From: Streptomyces sp. NA04227
GTDB lineage: Bacteria > Actinomycetota > Actinomycetes > Streptomycetales > Streptomycetaceae
Direction: 5' to 3'
DNA: 64,000 bases
Assembly: GCF_013364195.1 (NCBI RefSeq)
Contig: NZ_CP054918.1
Coordinates: 6,747,001-6,811,000, forward strand
Position 1 is the stretch's first letter. Every line of letters starts with the position of its first letter. The notes under the pieces are model-generated. The model saw only the letters and a list, made by a program, of their open reading frames with translations. It ran no database searches and was not told the DNA's origin. Shown here one piece after another: positions 26,027-34,473 of the stretch. Both the position numbers and the translations under genes were made by a program.

Positions 26027-26845
26027 TTAGTAGGCGCTGTCGACGTTGTCCATGGAGCCGTACTTGTCGGCGGCGTAGTTGGCGGCGGCGGTGATGTTGG
26101 CGACGGGGTCGTAGATGTTCTTGGGGGTGCCTTCGACGTGGTAGGCCTCGAAGGTCGGGGGGATGACCTGGAGGAGTCCCTTGGAGGGGATTCCGTTCTG
26201 GGCGTTGATGTCCCAGTCGTTGATGGCCTTGGGGTTGCCGGAGGACTCGCGGAGGATGTTGCGGTGGAGGCCTTCGTAGGAGCCGGGTATTCCCTTTTCC
26301 TTCATGATGGCGAGGGATTCGCGGATCCAGCCGTCGAGGTTGTTGGCGTAGGTGCGGTGGGTGGAGCGGTTGGCGGCCTGCTTCTTGCCTCGTTCGGCCT
26401 TGGCCTTGGCGGCGGCCTTCTCGGCCTTCTCAGCCTTCTCGGCCTTTTCCTTCTTGGCGGCGGCGGCCTTCTTCTGTGCGGCGTCCTTCTTGGCGTCGTC
26501 GGTCTTGACGCCGAGCTTTTCGGCGACGCTGTTGATCTTCTGGTCGTCGGTGGCGTGGGGGCCGGTGGTGCTGGTGTGGGTGTCGACGGTCTTGGTGGTG
26601 GCGACCTTGGTGCTGGCGGCGGGGGCGGCGTCGGTGGTGGTGTTGCCGCCGGTGGTGGTGAGGCCGAGGGTGAGGGCTGCGGCGCCGAGGGTGGCGAGGC
26701 CGGTCATGGTGTACTTCTGGGCCGTGGAGAGGTCCCGGGCGTAGGCGGTGGTGGCCGTGGTGGCCTGGCGTGCCTTGTCCTGGGTGTAGGTGGTGGCCTT
26801 GGTGAAGTGCTTTCCGAGACCGTGAATCGTCGTGTTCTTGGGCAT
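26027..26845 (-). CDS. Transglycosylase SLT-domain protein (probable lytic transglycosylase)
   Basis: 272-residue protein. A hydrophobic segment (MTGLATLGAAALTLGLTTTGG, about residues 47-67) probably anchors or exports it. Residues about 118-160 are an Ala/Lys/Glu coiled-coil-like stretch (AEKAEKAEKAAAKAKAE). The last 100 residues are the SLT fold: LHRNILRESSGNPKAINDWD holds the catalytic glutamate in RESSGNP, followed by GLLQVIPPTFEAY and DPVANITAAANYAADKYGSM. It should cleave peptidoglycan glycan strands outside the cell. AGAGG precedes the ATG by about 10 bases. The coding strand is less GC-biased than its neighbours, and the first 45 residues are unlike a classical signal peptide. Confidence 0.88.
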   Translation of the reverse strand: MPKNTTIHGLGKHFTKATTYTQDKARQATTATTAYARDLSTAQKYTMTGLATLGAAALTLGLTTTGGNTTTDAAPAASTKVATTKTVDTHTSTTGPHATDDQKINSVAEKLGVKTDDAKKDAAQKKAAAAKKEKAEKAEKAEKAAAKAKAERGKKQAANRSTHRTYANNLDGWIRESLAIMKEKGIPGSYEGLHRNILRESSGNPKAINDWDINAQNGIPSKGLLQVIPPTFEAYHVEGTPKNIYDPVANITAAANYAADKYGSMDNVDSAY

Positions 26846-26953
26846 GGGGGTGACCTCTTCTGTGGTGCGGAGGAGGTCGCTCTCAGTCCGGGGGACGGTT
26901 CCGGCGTAAACGGCCTGGGGTGTTTTCCCAGTGGCGCCGAGCGACGTGAACCA

Positions 26954-26982
26954 GTTTTAGGGGCGGGTTTTGTGGTTGGCAA
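26954..26982 (-). promoter_or_regulatory. Candidate promoter of transglycosylase gene
   Basis: Read on the minus strand: TTGCCA (26982-26977), 17 bp, TAAAAC (26959-26954). It lies about 110 bp before the start codon, leaving a leader of roughly 100 bases. The -10 lacks the final T of the consensus. The rest of the gene-free stretch up to 27248 (403 bp in all) contains G-rich sequence and TTATAT at 27104, with no supported gene. Cell-wall hydrolase leaders in this genus can carry a c-di-AMP riboswitch, but I could not match its conserved segments. Confidence 0.3.
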
Positions 26983-27248
26983 AGGTGTGAGCTACGAAGG
27001 TGTTTAGTGGGGACTGGGGTGGTCGAAAGTCCCGGGACTGTCCTGGGTGCTCGGTGGTTTTGGGGGGTGTGGCCACTAGGTGGGTTCGTACGTGACGTGG
27101 GTTATATGTCGGGGCTCACATTCGGGCCCTTGACCCCTCACTTTCCGTTCCCCGGATTTCGCACGCAGTGAAGAAAATCCGGGGGTAATCCGGGGTCATC
27201 CGGCGGGGTTTATGGACGGCCCGCCGGGACTTCGTACGGGGGGACCCG

Positions 27249-28142
27249 CTAAGCGGTGTGCGAGGCGCGGCGGGCATCGGGAGAACCGCCCTCGGCGAGC
27301 CTCTCGGTCAGCGCCTCCGCGAGTGCCTCGGGCCACGGGCGCAGCGGCGTCAGTCCGGCGGACGCCCACCGGTTGTGGCCGAGGAGGGTGAACGCCGGGC
27401 GCGCGGGCGGCGCGGTGACAAGGGGACGTACCAGCGCGGGGTCGGCGCCCATGAGCCGGTAGACCTCGCGGGCGAGCCCGTACCGGGTGGTGCGTCCGGT
27501 GCAGGTGGCGTGGAAGAGGCCCGCGGCGCGGCTCGGCGGCAGGCTGCCCAAGAGATGGAGGCGTTGTGCGACGTCCCGGGCCCAGGTCGGCTGGCCGTGC
27601 TCCTCGTCGCTCATGTGTGTGGGGGCGCCCGCTGTGGCCCGGGAGGCGAGGCCGGTGACGAAGTCGTCGCCGTACGTGCCGTAGACCCAGGAGGTACGTA
27701 CCACCGTGCCGCGGCGTGGGAGTTCCTCCAGTACGGCGCGTTCACCGGCGAGCCTGCTGCGGCCGTAGGCGGTGTGCGGAGTGGGGGAGGCGCTCTCGGG
27801 TCGTACGAGGTCGGCCTTGCCGTCGAAGACCCGGGCGGTCGACAGGTGCAGCAGTCGCGCGCCGGTGCGCGCGCAGGCGCGGGCCAGCTCTCGTACGGCC
27901 TCGGCGTTGACGCGATGGGCGGTGGCCGGGTCGCGCTCGGCGCCGTCGAGGTCCGTGTACGCGGCGCAGTTGACCACGACGCGCGGGCGTGCGCGCCCGA
28001 GTGCGCTGCGCAGGGCGACGGTGTCCGTGAGGTCCAGGTCGCTGCGGCCCAGTGCGAGCACCGGCTGTCCGGCGGCGCGCAGCACCTCGCACAGCTCCCG
28101 GCCCACCACACCGCCCGCACCGGTCACCAGCCAGCCGCTCAC
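27249..28142 (-). CDS. RmlD-like NAD-dependent sugar reductase (SDR)
   Basis: 297-residue extended SDR resembling dTDP-4-dehydrorhamnose reductase. It begins VSGWLVTGAGGVVGRELCEVL with the GxxGxxG nucleotide motif. VVNCAAYTDLDGAERDP and LHLSTARVFDG follow. The active-site tyrosine is in TAYGRSRLAGE: Tyr126 is present, but the usual lysine four residues on is Arg130 (codon AGG). GTG 28142 is chosen because GAGGTGG lies 5-6 bases upstream; earlier in-frame codons give a non-homologous extension. No other deoxysugar genes are near. It may act on a different NAD-linked sugar, or be impaired by the Lys-to-Arg change. Confidence 0.82.
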   Translation of the reverse strand: MSGWLVTGAGGVVGRELCEVLRAAGQPVLALGRSDLDLTDTVALRSALGRARPRVVVNCAAYTDLDGAERDPATAHRVNAEAVRELARACARTGARLLHLSTARVFDGKADLVRPESASPTPHTAYGRSRLAGERAVLEELPRRGTVVRTSWVYGTYGDDFVTGLASRATAGAPTHMSDEEHGQPTWARDVAQRLHLLGSLPPSRAAGLFHATCTGRTTRYGLAREVYRLMGADPALVRPLVTAPPARPAFTLLGHNRWASAGLTPLRPWPEALAEALTERLAEGGSPDARRASHTA

Positions 28143-28538
28143 CGCCCCCACCTCGCACCGTGTGTGCGGGACGGGGCGTCGGAGCAGCGCGTGCCGGCGG
28201 TCGCCGGACGTCGAGAGCGCCGGCGGCACATGTGGAGGGCGGACCCGTCCGGGTTTCCGGGTGTGGGGCGAGGAGATCCCGTATGCATGAAGTTAGCTTA
28301 GGCTAAGCTAACTTTCACTGACGAGGGGTGTCCGAGTCCGGCCGTCGGTGCCTCATGGCGGTCGCCGTGCCCAACGCGCGCCGCCCGTACGGCAGATGGC
28401 GAGGCGTCAGCCAGGAAAGCGGGGAATCATGCGTGTTCTGTTCGCCGGTCCGTTCGCCGGTCCGCCCGTCCCACTGTCCTGCGCGGCGGTACGCACCGTC
28501 GCGCGGGCGCGGGTCGCCAGGTCCGGCGCGGGACCGCG
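28143..28538. other. 396-bp divergent spacer containing the iron box
   Basis: Between the RmlD-like gene (leftward) and the esterase-like gene (rightward). The notable element is the iron box at 28293-28311. The remaining 225 bp before the esterase start codon contain no supported gene; the frames present are arginine- and proline-rich. Confidence 0.5.
28293..28311. promoter_or_regulatory. Iron box (DmdR1/IdeR-type operator)
   Basis: TTAGCTTAGGCTAAGCTAA is a 19-bp near-perfect palindrome, and the symmetry extends three bases further on each side (28290-28314). It matches the actinobacterial iron-regulator consensus TTAGGTTAGGCTCACCTAA. It lies 227 bp upstream of the esterase-like gene, which is followed by a siderophore-binding lipoprotein gene. 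Both should therefore be repressed by iron-loaded DmdR/IdeR. It could also affect the divergent reductase gene. Confidence 0.88.
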
Positions 28539-29891
28539 GTGAGCGTGACCATGGTGCGCACCGCGACACCTCGCACCCACAGCACCCCGGACGGGTCCGG
28601 CATCGCCGCCGTCCCCACCGTCGGTCCCTGCGTCGAGCGCCTGGCGGCCCGGCTGACCGGGGCCGACCCGGCACGCCGCGAGGTGGTGCTCGCCGAGTTC
28701 TGGGCGGAGGCGGCCCGGCGCGGCACGCCCCTCGTCGAGGAGATCGAGGGCGACCCCGAGCACCGTGTGGTGACCTTTCTGTGGCGCGGCCACCGGGCCA
28801 CCCGGCAGGTACTGCTGCTCGCCAACCGGCTGATGGACCGCGGGCAGTTGGCGCGCTCGCTGCTCAACCGGCTCTCGGACACCGAGGTCTGGTACCGCTC
28901 CTACCGGCTGCGTGCCGATCACCGCGGTTCCTACAAGATGGCCGCCGATCTGTCCCCCGGTGAACTCCCCACCGAACCGGGCAGGTTGCAGCAGCGGCTG
29001 CTCGCCCTGACCGCCCACGCCGCCGCCGACCCGCTCAACCTCCACCCCATGCCCAGCCGCTGGCGCGCCTCCGACACCTCGGTCTACGCGCTGCCCAAGG
29101 CCCCGCCCCAGCCCTGGGCGGCCCGCCGGGCGGGAGCCCCCCGGGGCGAGGTCGTGCGGCACCGGTTCACCAGTGCCGCGCTCGGCACGGACCGCGACGT
29201 GTGGGTGTACCTGCCGCCGTCGGCCGCACCCTCCGGGCTCCCCGTGCGCGAGCCCGCCGAACTGCCCGTACTGGTGCTGTGCGACGGGGACATGTGGTTC
29301 GGCAGGCTCGGCTTCCAGGACACGCTGGACGCCCTGATCGCGGACGGTGCCGTGCCCCCGCTCGCGGTGCTCGCCCCCGACGCGGTGGACGACGCAACCC
29401 GCTCCCGGGAACTGGGCGCACGCGAACCCCATGTCCGTTTCCTCGCCGACGAGTTGCTGCCCTGGGCGGCCGGACGCTGGCCGGTCACCACCGACCCGGT
29501 CCGTACCGTGGTCGCCGGGCAGGGCCTCGGGGCGATGACATCGTTGTACGCCGCGCTCCTGCGGCCCGATCGCTTCGGCCGGGTCCTCGCCCAGTCGTGC
29601 GCCCTGTGGTGGCGGCCGGGCCTGGCACCCGGCGTCGCGACGGCCGCGACGGGCACGGTGCCGTGGCTGGTGTCCCGGTTCGCGGAGGCCGAACCGAGGC
29701 CCGTCACCGTGCACTTGGACGTCGGCCTGCACGAAGGCGCCGTGGTCGAGGACACCCGCGCCCTGTACGCGGTGCTGCGTGAGCGCGGCCACGAGGTCTC
29801 GCTGGGCGAGTTCAACGGCGGCCACGACTACGCCTGTTGGCGCGGCGCACTCGCGGACGGGCTCGTACGCCTGCTCGGCACTCGCCCCTGA
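28539..29891 (+). CDS. Enterochelin esterase (Fes)-like protein lacking the catalytic serine
   Basis: 450-residue Fes-like protein. The N-terminal 190 residues fit the Fes N-terminal domain (PLVEEIEGDPEHRVVTFLWR, WYRSYRLRADHRGSYKM). The C-terminal half is the alpha/beta-hydrolase (RDVWVYLPPS, LVLCDGDMWF). In this family the nucleophile lies in AGQSFGG; here the segment reads VVAGQGLGAMTSLYAALLRP, with Gly329 (GGC, 29523-29525) instead of serine. The histidine region GGHDYACWRG (His429) is intact. So it is either inactive, ligand-binding only, or a one-base mutant (AGC to GGC). GTG 28539 or ATG 28551 could start it; neither has a good ribosome-binding site. It is under the iron box. Confidence 0.88.
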   Translation: MSVTMVRTATPRTHSTPDGSGIAAVPTVGPCVERLAARLTGADPARREVVLAEFWAEAARRGTPLVEEIEGDPEHRVVTFLWRGHRATRQVLLLANRLMDRGQLARSLLNRLSDTEVWYRSYRLRADHRGSYKMAADLSPGELPTEPGRLQQRLLALTAHAAADPLNLHPMPSRWRASDTSVYALPKAPPQPWAARRAGAPRGEVVRHRFTSAALGTDRDVWVYLPPSAAPSGLPVREPAELPVLVLCDGDMWFGRLGFQDTLDALIADGAVPPLAVLAPDAVDDATRSRELGAREPHVRFLADELLPWAAGRWPVTTDPVRTVVAGQGLGAMTSLYAALLRPDRFGRVLAQSCALWWRPGLAPGVATAATGTVPWLVSRFAEAEPRPVTVHLDVGLHEGAVVEDTRALYAVLRERGHEVSLGEFNGGHDYACWRGALADGLVRLLGTRP

Positions 29892-29995
29892 GACGACCGC
29901 CCCCGAGACGCCTGCCCCTGAGACGCCCGCCCGGCCCCGGCGCGTACGTCCCCGCGCAGTCCCCAAAACCCCAGTACCAGCAAGGAGTTGTCCCG

Positions 29996-31081
29996 ATGTC
30001 ACCCACCCGCCTGCCCGGCGCGGCGACCACCGGCCCCGCGGCGAACCGTGGCCCGCAGCACCCTCGTTCGCTCTCCCGGCGCGGCGTGCTGGCAGGCGCC
30101 GGTGCGCTCGCCGTCACCGCCCCGCTCACCGCCTGTGGCAGCGACGAGGACGAGGGTTCCTCGGACGGGAAGGGTGAACAGACGGGCGGCGCCTGGCAGT
30201 TCAAGGACGACCGGGGACGGCTGGTCCGCCTTCCCGAGCGTCCGGAGAACCTCGTCGCCTTCATCAGTACGGCGGCCGCGCTCTACGACTACGGCATCGA
30301 GTGCAAGGGCGTCTTCGGACCCAGCAGCCCGGTGCGCGGCAAGCCCAATCCCCAGGCGGGCAGGCTCCCGATGGAGAAACTGACCAGCCTCGGCGAGAGC
30401 TACGGGCAGTTCAACGTCGAGAAGTACGCGGCGCTCCGGCCGAACCTGCTCATCAGCAATATGTTCCCGCCGCCCGACCTGTGGTTCGTCCCCGAGGAGA
30501 GCCGCGAGAAGATCGAGTCGCTGGCGAAGACCGTGGGCATCAGCGTCGCCCGTACCTCTCTGCCGCAGCCGCTGCGCCGCACCGCGGAACTCGCCGAAAG
30601 CCTCGGCGCCGACCTCTCCGCCCCCGACGTCACCCGCGCCAAGGCGGACTTCGAGAAGGCGGCCGAGGCGGTCCGCACCGCGGCGCGCGACAACGGCGGC
30701 CTCAAGGTGCTCGCCATGACGGGTGACGACGAGCAGATGTACGTGGCGGTGCCCGACTCCTACTGCGACCTGCGGTACTTCAAGGAACTCGGGGTCGAGT
30801 TCGTCGAGGGCCGCAAGAGCGACGAGTGGGGCTTCTGGGAGTTCCTCAGCTGGGAGAACGCGGACAAGTACCACGCCGACCTGATCATCATCGACAACCG
30901 CTCCACCGCCCAGTCGCCGCAGGACCTGCGCCGTCATCCCACCTGGCGCGAGCTGCCCGCCGTCAAGGCCCGGCAGACCGTGCCGTGGGCCATGGAAGAG
31001 CGCTACAGCTACCTCGGCTACACGCCCGTACTCCAGTCCCTGGCCGAGGCGTTGCGGAACGCGCGCAGACTCAAGGCCTGA
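29996..31081 (+). CDS. Iron-siderophore ABC transporter substrate-binding lipoprotein
   Basis: 361-residue exported lipoprotein. The N-terminus has SLSRRGVLAGAGALAV, a twin-arginine motif, then the lipobox LTAC at about residues 43-46. The body is the two-lobed FecCD-partner binding fold (WQFKDDRGRLVRLPERPENLVAFIS, EKYAALRPNLLIS). AAGGAG lies 8 bases upstream of the ATG. It is 104 bp downstream of the esterase-like gene under the same iron box, so it likely binds a ferric siderophore. No permease or ATPase genes are next to it, so it must share a membrane complex encoded elsewhere. Confidence 0.92.
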   Translation: MSPTRLPGAATTGPAANRGPQHPRSLSRRGVLAGAGALAVTAPLTACGSDEDEGSSDGKGEQTGGAWQFKDDRGRLVRLPERPENLVAFISTAAALYDYGIECKGVFGPSSPVRGKPNPQAGRLPMEKLTSLGESYGQFNVEKYAALRPNLLISNMFPPPDLWFVPEESREKIESLAKTVGISVARTSLPQPLRRTAELAESLGADLSAPDVTRAKADFEKAAEAVRTAARDNGGLKVLAMTGDDEQMYVAVPDSYCDLRYFKELGVEFVEGRKSDEWGFWEFLSWENADKYHADLIIIDNRSTAQSPQDLRRHPTWRELPAVKARQTVPWAMEERYSYLGYTPVLQSLAEALRNARRLKA

Positions 31082-31118
31082 TGCCCCGATCGGGTTCGGG
31101 CGCGAGGTGCCGTCCTGT

Positions 31119-32447
31119 TCAGGACGACCTGGCGCCCGCCCCCGATTCCCGTCCCGGCGAGGGCGGCGCCTCCCCCGGGGACGGCGCCGCCCCGGAGGGC
31201 GCGGGCGCGGCCTGCTCACGCGGCAGCTCGCGCCGGTGACGTACGGGGGAGAGGAAGACCGGCAGGAAGGCCAGCGAAAGCAGGGCGCCGCCGACCCACA
31301 ACGTGACCTGGGCGGAGGCCAGTTCACCGATCAGGCCGGACAGCGCGGCGCCGATGGCGAGGGCCCCGGTGAGCAGGAAGCGGAAGGTGGCGTTCATCCG
31401 GCCGAGGAGCGCGTCCGGCGTCATACGCTGGCGCAGGCTCACCCCGAGGACGTTGTCCATGCCCGTCTTGAACAGTGTCAGCAGATAGCCCGCACCCGCG
31501 ACATAGAGCCACACTCCGCCGTCGACCAGCGGAACGAGCAGCCCCGCCGGAGCCATGCACAGCCCCGCCAGGCCGAGAGTGCGGCCGAACCCGAGCCGTG
31601 CGGAGACGGGCCGCGCGCATCGTGCGCCGAGCAGCAGCCCCAGCCCGCCACTCGCCCAGAACAGCCCCAACACGCCTGGGGACAGGCCGAGTTCGCGCAC
31701 GAACAGCAGCGGGAGCATGGTGTTGATGAGCTGGAGTCCCAGATTGGTGAGCGAGGCGGTGAGCGCCAGCGCCCGCAGCTCGGCGTTGCCGAGCACATGC
31801 CGCAGCCCCTCACGGATCTGGGCGCCGAGCCCGGCCGCCGCGCCCGTCGTCTTCGTGACGGGCGCCGGAACATGCCGGAGCGCGGTGAGCCGCAGGGCCG
31901 AGGCCAGATAGCCCACGGCCGTACAGGCGACGGCGACCGGCGCGGTGAGCAGTTGGACCACCCCACCACCGGCGCCCCGCCCCGCCACATTGCCCGCGGC
32001 CATCAGCGTCACCACGGCACTGTTGGCCCGTACCAGGCCGTCCCTGCCCACGAGTTGGGGCAGCACACTCTGCGAGGCGACATCGAAGAAGACCGTCGCG
32101 CACCCGTTGAGGAGCACCACCACGTACAGCTGCTCCAGCGTCAGCACGTCCAGCCACCAGGCCAGCGGCACCGAACAGAACAGCAGCGCACGGCCCAGAT
32201 CCGCCCCGATCAGCACACCGCGCTGGCGCATCCGGTCCACCCACGCGCCCGCGGGCAGCCCGATGAGCAGAAAGGCAAGGGTGCTCAGGGTGGCGAGCGC
32301 TCCCACCTGACCCGGACTCGCGTCCAGCTCGGCGACCGCGATGAGCGGAACGGCGACATGACCGACGTTGGTCGCCAGCTGGCTGAGCGCGGTCGCGGTG
32401 AACAGGGTGCGGAAGTCGGGTATCCGCCATGGGGAGTTGGGCTGCAT
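31119..32447 (-). CDS. MFS transporter (enterobactin-exporter EntS-like)
   Basis: 442-residue major facilitator protein with about 12 hydrophobic segments. It begins NSPWRIPDFRTLFTATALSQLATNVGHVAVPLIA, the usual first helix of the EntS/MFS_3 group. LLIGLPAGAWVDRMRQRGVLIGADLGRA is the loop 2-3 signature with DRxxRR-like charges. The last 45 residues are a Pro/Ala-rich tail. It converges with the iron-uptake genes, 37 bp between stops. A role in siderophore or drug export is plausible from family and neighbours only. Confidence 0.9.
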   Translation of the reverse strand: MQPNSPWRIPDFRTLFTATALSQLATNVGHVAVPLIAVAELDASPGQVGALATLSTLAFLLIGLPAGAWVDRMRQRGVLIGADLGRALLFCSVPLAWWLDVLTLEQLYVVVLLNGCATVFFDVASQSVLPQLVGRDGLVRANSAVVTLMAAGNVAGRGAGGGVVQLLTAPVAVACTAVGYLASALRLTALRHVPAPVTKTTGAAAGLGAQIREGLRHVLGNAELRALALTASLTNLGLQLINTMLPLLFVRELGLSPGVLGLFWASGGLGLLLGARCARPVSARLGFGRTLGLAGLCMAPAGLLVPLVDGGVWLYVAGAGYLLTLFKTGMDNVLGVSLRQRMTPDALLGRMNATFRFLLTGALAIGAALSGLIGELASAQVTLWVGGALLSLAFLPVFLSPVRHRRELPREQAAPAPSGAAPSPGEAPPSPGRESGAGARSS

Positions 32448-32888
32448 GGTCCGATCATGCGGTCCGCGCGGGAGTTTTTCCGCAGATTTTCGCGGGCGGG
32501 GACGCAGTTCTGCTAACGGGTATGGCGTACGAACTCTTCACTGTGCGAGCGGTGTTCGGTGCTGTCCGAGGCCGAGTGCGGCGGTGCGCACGGGTGCCGA
32601 ATCGTATCCGTGGCGGCGAGCAGCGGACCGTAGAGGGGAGCGGCGTCGCCGCCGGTCGACGGCTGGGCGGGGACGTCGGCTCGACGAGCAACAGCCCAGG
32701 TCAGCCACTGCGTTGAGGCGACTACCCGGGGGGAGCACCGCGGGCGCTGTGCTTGTGACGGGGCGTGGGCGGGATGGTGTCACGGAGAACACCACCTGTT
32801 TCACCGTACATGAGTTGGCTTGCTCCCGAACTTCGGCCACATGTATTACTGGTGATGGAACCACGGGCCGGGAAGTGCACCCTCGGAA
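32448..32888. other. Gene-free stretch before the five-gene operon
   Basis: About 440 bp without a supported gene between divergent units (MFS leftward, SCP2-like gene rightward). GC content falls in the right half (32810-32920), as expected for a promoter region. I could not pick a consensus -10/-35 pair with confidence. Confidence 0.4.
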
Positions 32889-32905
32889 TATTCGCGAGAC
32901 GAATA
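32889..32905. promoter_or_regulatory. Small inverted repeat before the five-gene operon
   Basis: TATTCG, CGAGA, CGAATA: 6-bp arms with a 5-bp spacer, flanked by GGAA and CCGT, ending 22 bp before the GTG of the SCP2-like gene and close to its ribosome-binding site AAAAGGGG. It could be an operator or an mRNA hairpin that limits translation. The arms are short, so chance is possible. Confidence 0.35.
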
Positions 32906-32927
32906 CCGTACCGAAAAGGGGTTTTCC

Positions 32928-33263
32928 GTGAACACCGATCAGGTCTGTCGACTCATCAGCCGACTTTCCGATTCACCGACAGCCGCCGAGGCATACAAGG
33001 CCGTCGGCGCCTCCACCCGATTCGTCATCGACAGCTCTCGGGAGATCGTTCTCAACGAGGACGGCAGTGTCCGGACGACGACGGACGAAGCCGCCCCCGA
33101 CCTCACCGTCCGCATCTCGGGCGAAGACGCGGCCGCGATCATCGCGGGCGGTCTGTCCGTGATCCGGAGCATCACCTCCGGCCGGGTGGCGGCCGAGGGG
33201 CCGATCTTCCAGTCGATCGGCGTGGTCCGGTCGCTCAGCCAGCTCAGCAACGAGGAGGTCTGA
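32928..33263 (+). CDS. SCP2-like sterol-carrier-domain protein
   Basis: 111-residue protein covering one SCP2-type lipid-binding domain: VDSTRFVIDSS-like early strand (TRFVIDSSREIVLNEDGS), APDLTVRISGEDAAAIIAGG, and ITSGRVAAEGPIFQSIGVVRSL, with the typical GRVxxEG turn. It would form a small hydrophobic cavity for acyl chains or other lipids. It opens a five-gene unit, 3 bp ahead of the acyl-CoA dehydrogenase gene, which suggests a carrier or presentation role for the acyl substrate. GTG start after AAAAGGGG. Confidence 0.75.
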   Translation: MNTDQVCRLISRLSDSPTAAEAYKAVGASTRFVIDSSREIVLNEDGSVRTTTDEAAPDLTVRISGEDAAAIIAGGLSVIRSITSGRVAAEGPIFQSIGVVRSLSQLSNEEV

Positions 33264-33266
33264 ACC

Positions 33267-34472
33267 GTGCATACCCTCTGTCTGCCCGATCTGACGACGC
33301 TCGAAGGCCTCGACCCGACCGCGCACAAAGCGGTGGTCCAGCTCGGTGAGTTCGCACGCGACCGCGTCGCACCGACCGCCCGCCGCCGCGACAGCGCCCC
33401 CCTCGGCACCGTGGACTGGGACCTCGTCGCGGAGGCCCAGGCACTCGGCGGCCTGCGGATGGGCATTCCGGAAACGCTCGGCGGGCTGGGCCTCGGAAAC
33501 CTGGCCCTCGGCCACATCCTGGAGGAGTTCGCCGCAGCGGACCCGGGCTTCGCGCTCATCCTCGGTGCGACGGGCCTGTTCCACACCCCGCTGATCCTCA
33601 GCGGCGACAAGCGTCTCAGTGAGACCTACCTCGTCCCCTTCACCGGTGACACGCCTCTCCTCGGCAGCAACGCGGTCGCGGAAGAGCTCAACGGGATGGA
33701 CGTAGTGCGTCGCGAACACGCCGAATTCGCCACGGACTTCACGGTCGCGCGTGATGCGGGGGACCACTTCGTCGTGCGCGGCAAGAAGAAATACATCACG
33801 AACGCCCCGGTGTCCCGCTTCGCCACCGTGATGGCGAACGTCGAGGGAAACCCGGGCTCGACCGGCATGACCTGCTTCGTCATCGACCTCGAATGGGACG
33901 GGGTCGGCCGCGGCGAAACGCACGACAAGGTCGGCTATCGTGCCGCCCCCGCCGGCGAACTGGTCTTCAACGGTGTCCGTGTGCCCAAGGAGAACGTCAT
34001 CGGCGACGTCCTCGGCGGCTGGGACCTGAACATCACGCAGGGAAATCTCTGCCGCATCACCTGTGCCGCGATCTCGACGGGCATCGCCCGCCATGCACTG
34101 CAGCACGCCCTGCAGTGGTCCACCGAGCGCCGGCAGACGGGCAAGACGCTCTATCAGCACCAGATGTCGGCGCGAAAGCTCGCGGACATGGCCGCGCGGG
34201 TCGCTTCTGCCCGGGCGCTGTGGACCGAGGCGGCACGCATGGCGGACGTCACCCTCCCGGTCCCCGAACTCGAGCCCGCACTGGCCAAGTTGGTCGCCGA
34301 CGAGGCTTCGGTCTTCAACGCGAACGCGGCCGCCTCGCTGCTCGGTGCCCAGGGGTTCCAGCGGAACGACGACATGGAGCGCATCGTGCGCGACTCGCTC
34401 GGGCCGCGGATCTACGAGGGTTCGCCCGAGGCGCTGGCCATGACGATCACGGAACAGATCGCGCGCGGCTGA
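33267..34472 (+). CDS. Acyl-CoA dehydrogenase-like flavoenzyme
   Basis: 401-residue protein with the full acyl-CoA dehydrogenase fold. The N-terminal helical domain has DWDLVAEAQALGGLRMGIPETLGGLGLGNLALGHILEEFAAAD. The middle beta domain has GKKKYITNAPVSRFATVMANV. The C-terminal helical domain ends NANAAASLLGAQGFQRNDDMERIVRDSLGPRIYEGSPEALAMTI. FAD binding is expected. The middle domain lacks the common ALTEP start, reading LLGSNAVAEELNGMDV, so the substrate may be unusual. It sits 3 bp after the SCP2 gene and one base before the next ATG. A role in alpha,beta-desaturation of a carrier-bound acyl group is likely. Confidence 0.88.
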   Translation: MHTLCLPDLTTLEGLDPTAHKAVVQLGEFARDRVAPTARRRDSAPLGTVDWDLVAEAQALGGLRMGIPETLGGLGLGNLALGHILEEFAAADPGFALILGATGLFHTPLILSGDKRLSETYLVPFTGDTPLLGSNAVAEELNGMDVVRREHAEFATDFTVARDAGDHFVVRGKKKYITNAPVSRFATVMANVEGNPGSTGMTCFVIDLEWDGVGRGETHDKVGYRAAPAGELVFNGVRVPKENVIGDVLGGWDLNITQGNLCRITCAAISTGIARHALQHALQWSTERRQTGKTLYQHQMSARKLADMAARVASARALWTEAARMADVTLPVPELEPALAKLVADEASVFNANAAASLLGAQGFQRNDDMERIVRDSLGPRIYEGSPEALAMTITEQIARG

Positions 34473-34473
34473 C

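Noticed and set aside
25856..27007. 383-codon plus-strand frame rich in glycine and valine opposite the transglycosylase gene
   Set aside because: It is the antisense of the SLT-domain gene and the low-complexity translation matches no fold; the minus-strand gene has domain motifs and a ribosome-binding site.
26846..27248. Possible c-di-AMP (ydaO-type) riboswitch in the leader of the transglycosylase gene
   Set aside because: The genus often has one before cell-wall hydrolase genes, but I could not find the conserved paired segments, so it is not listed.
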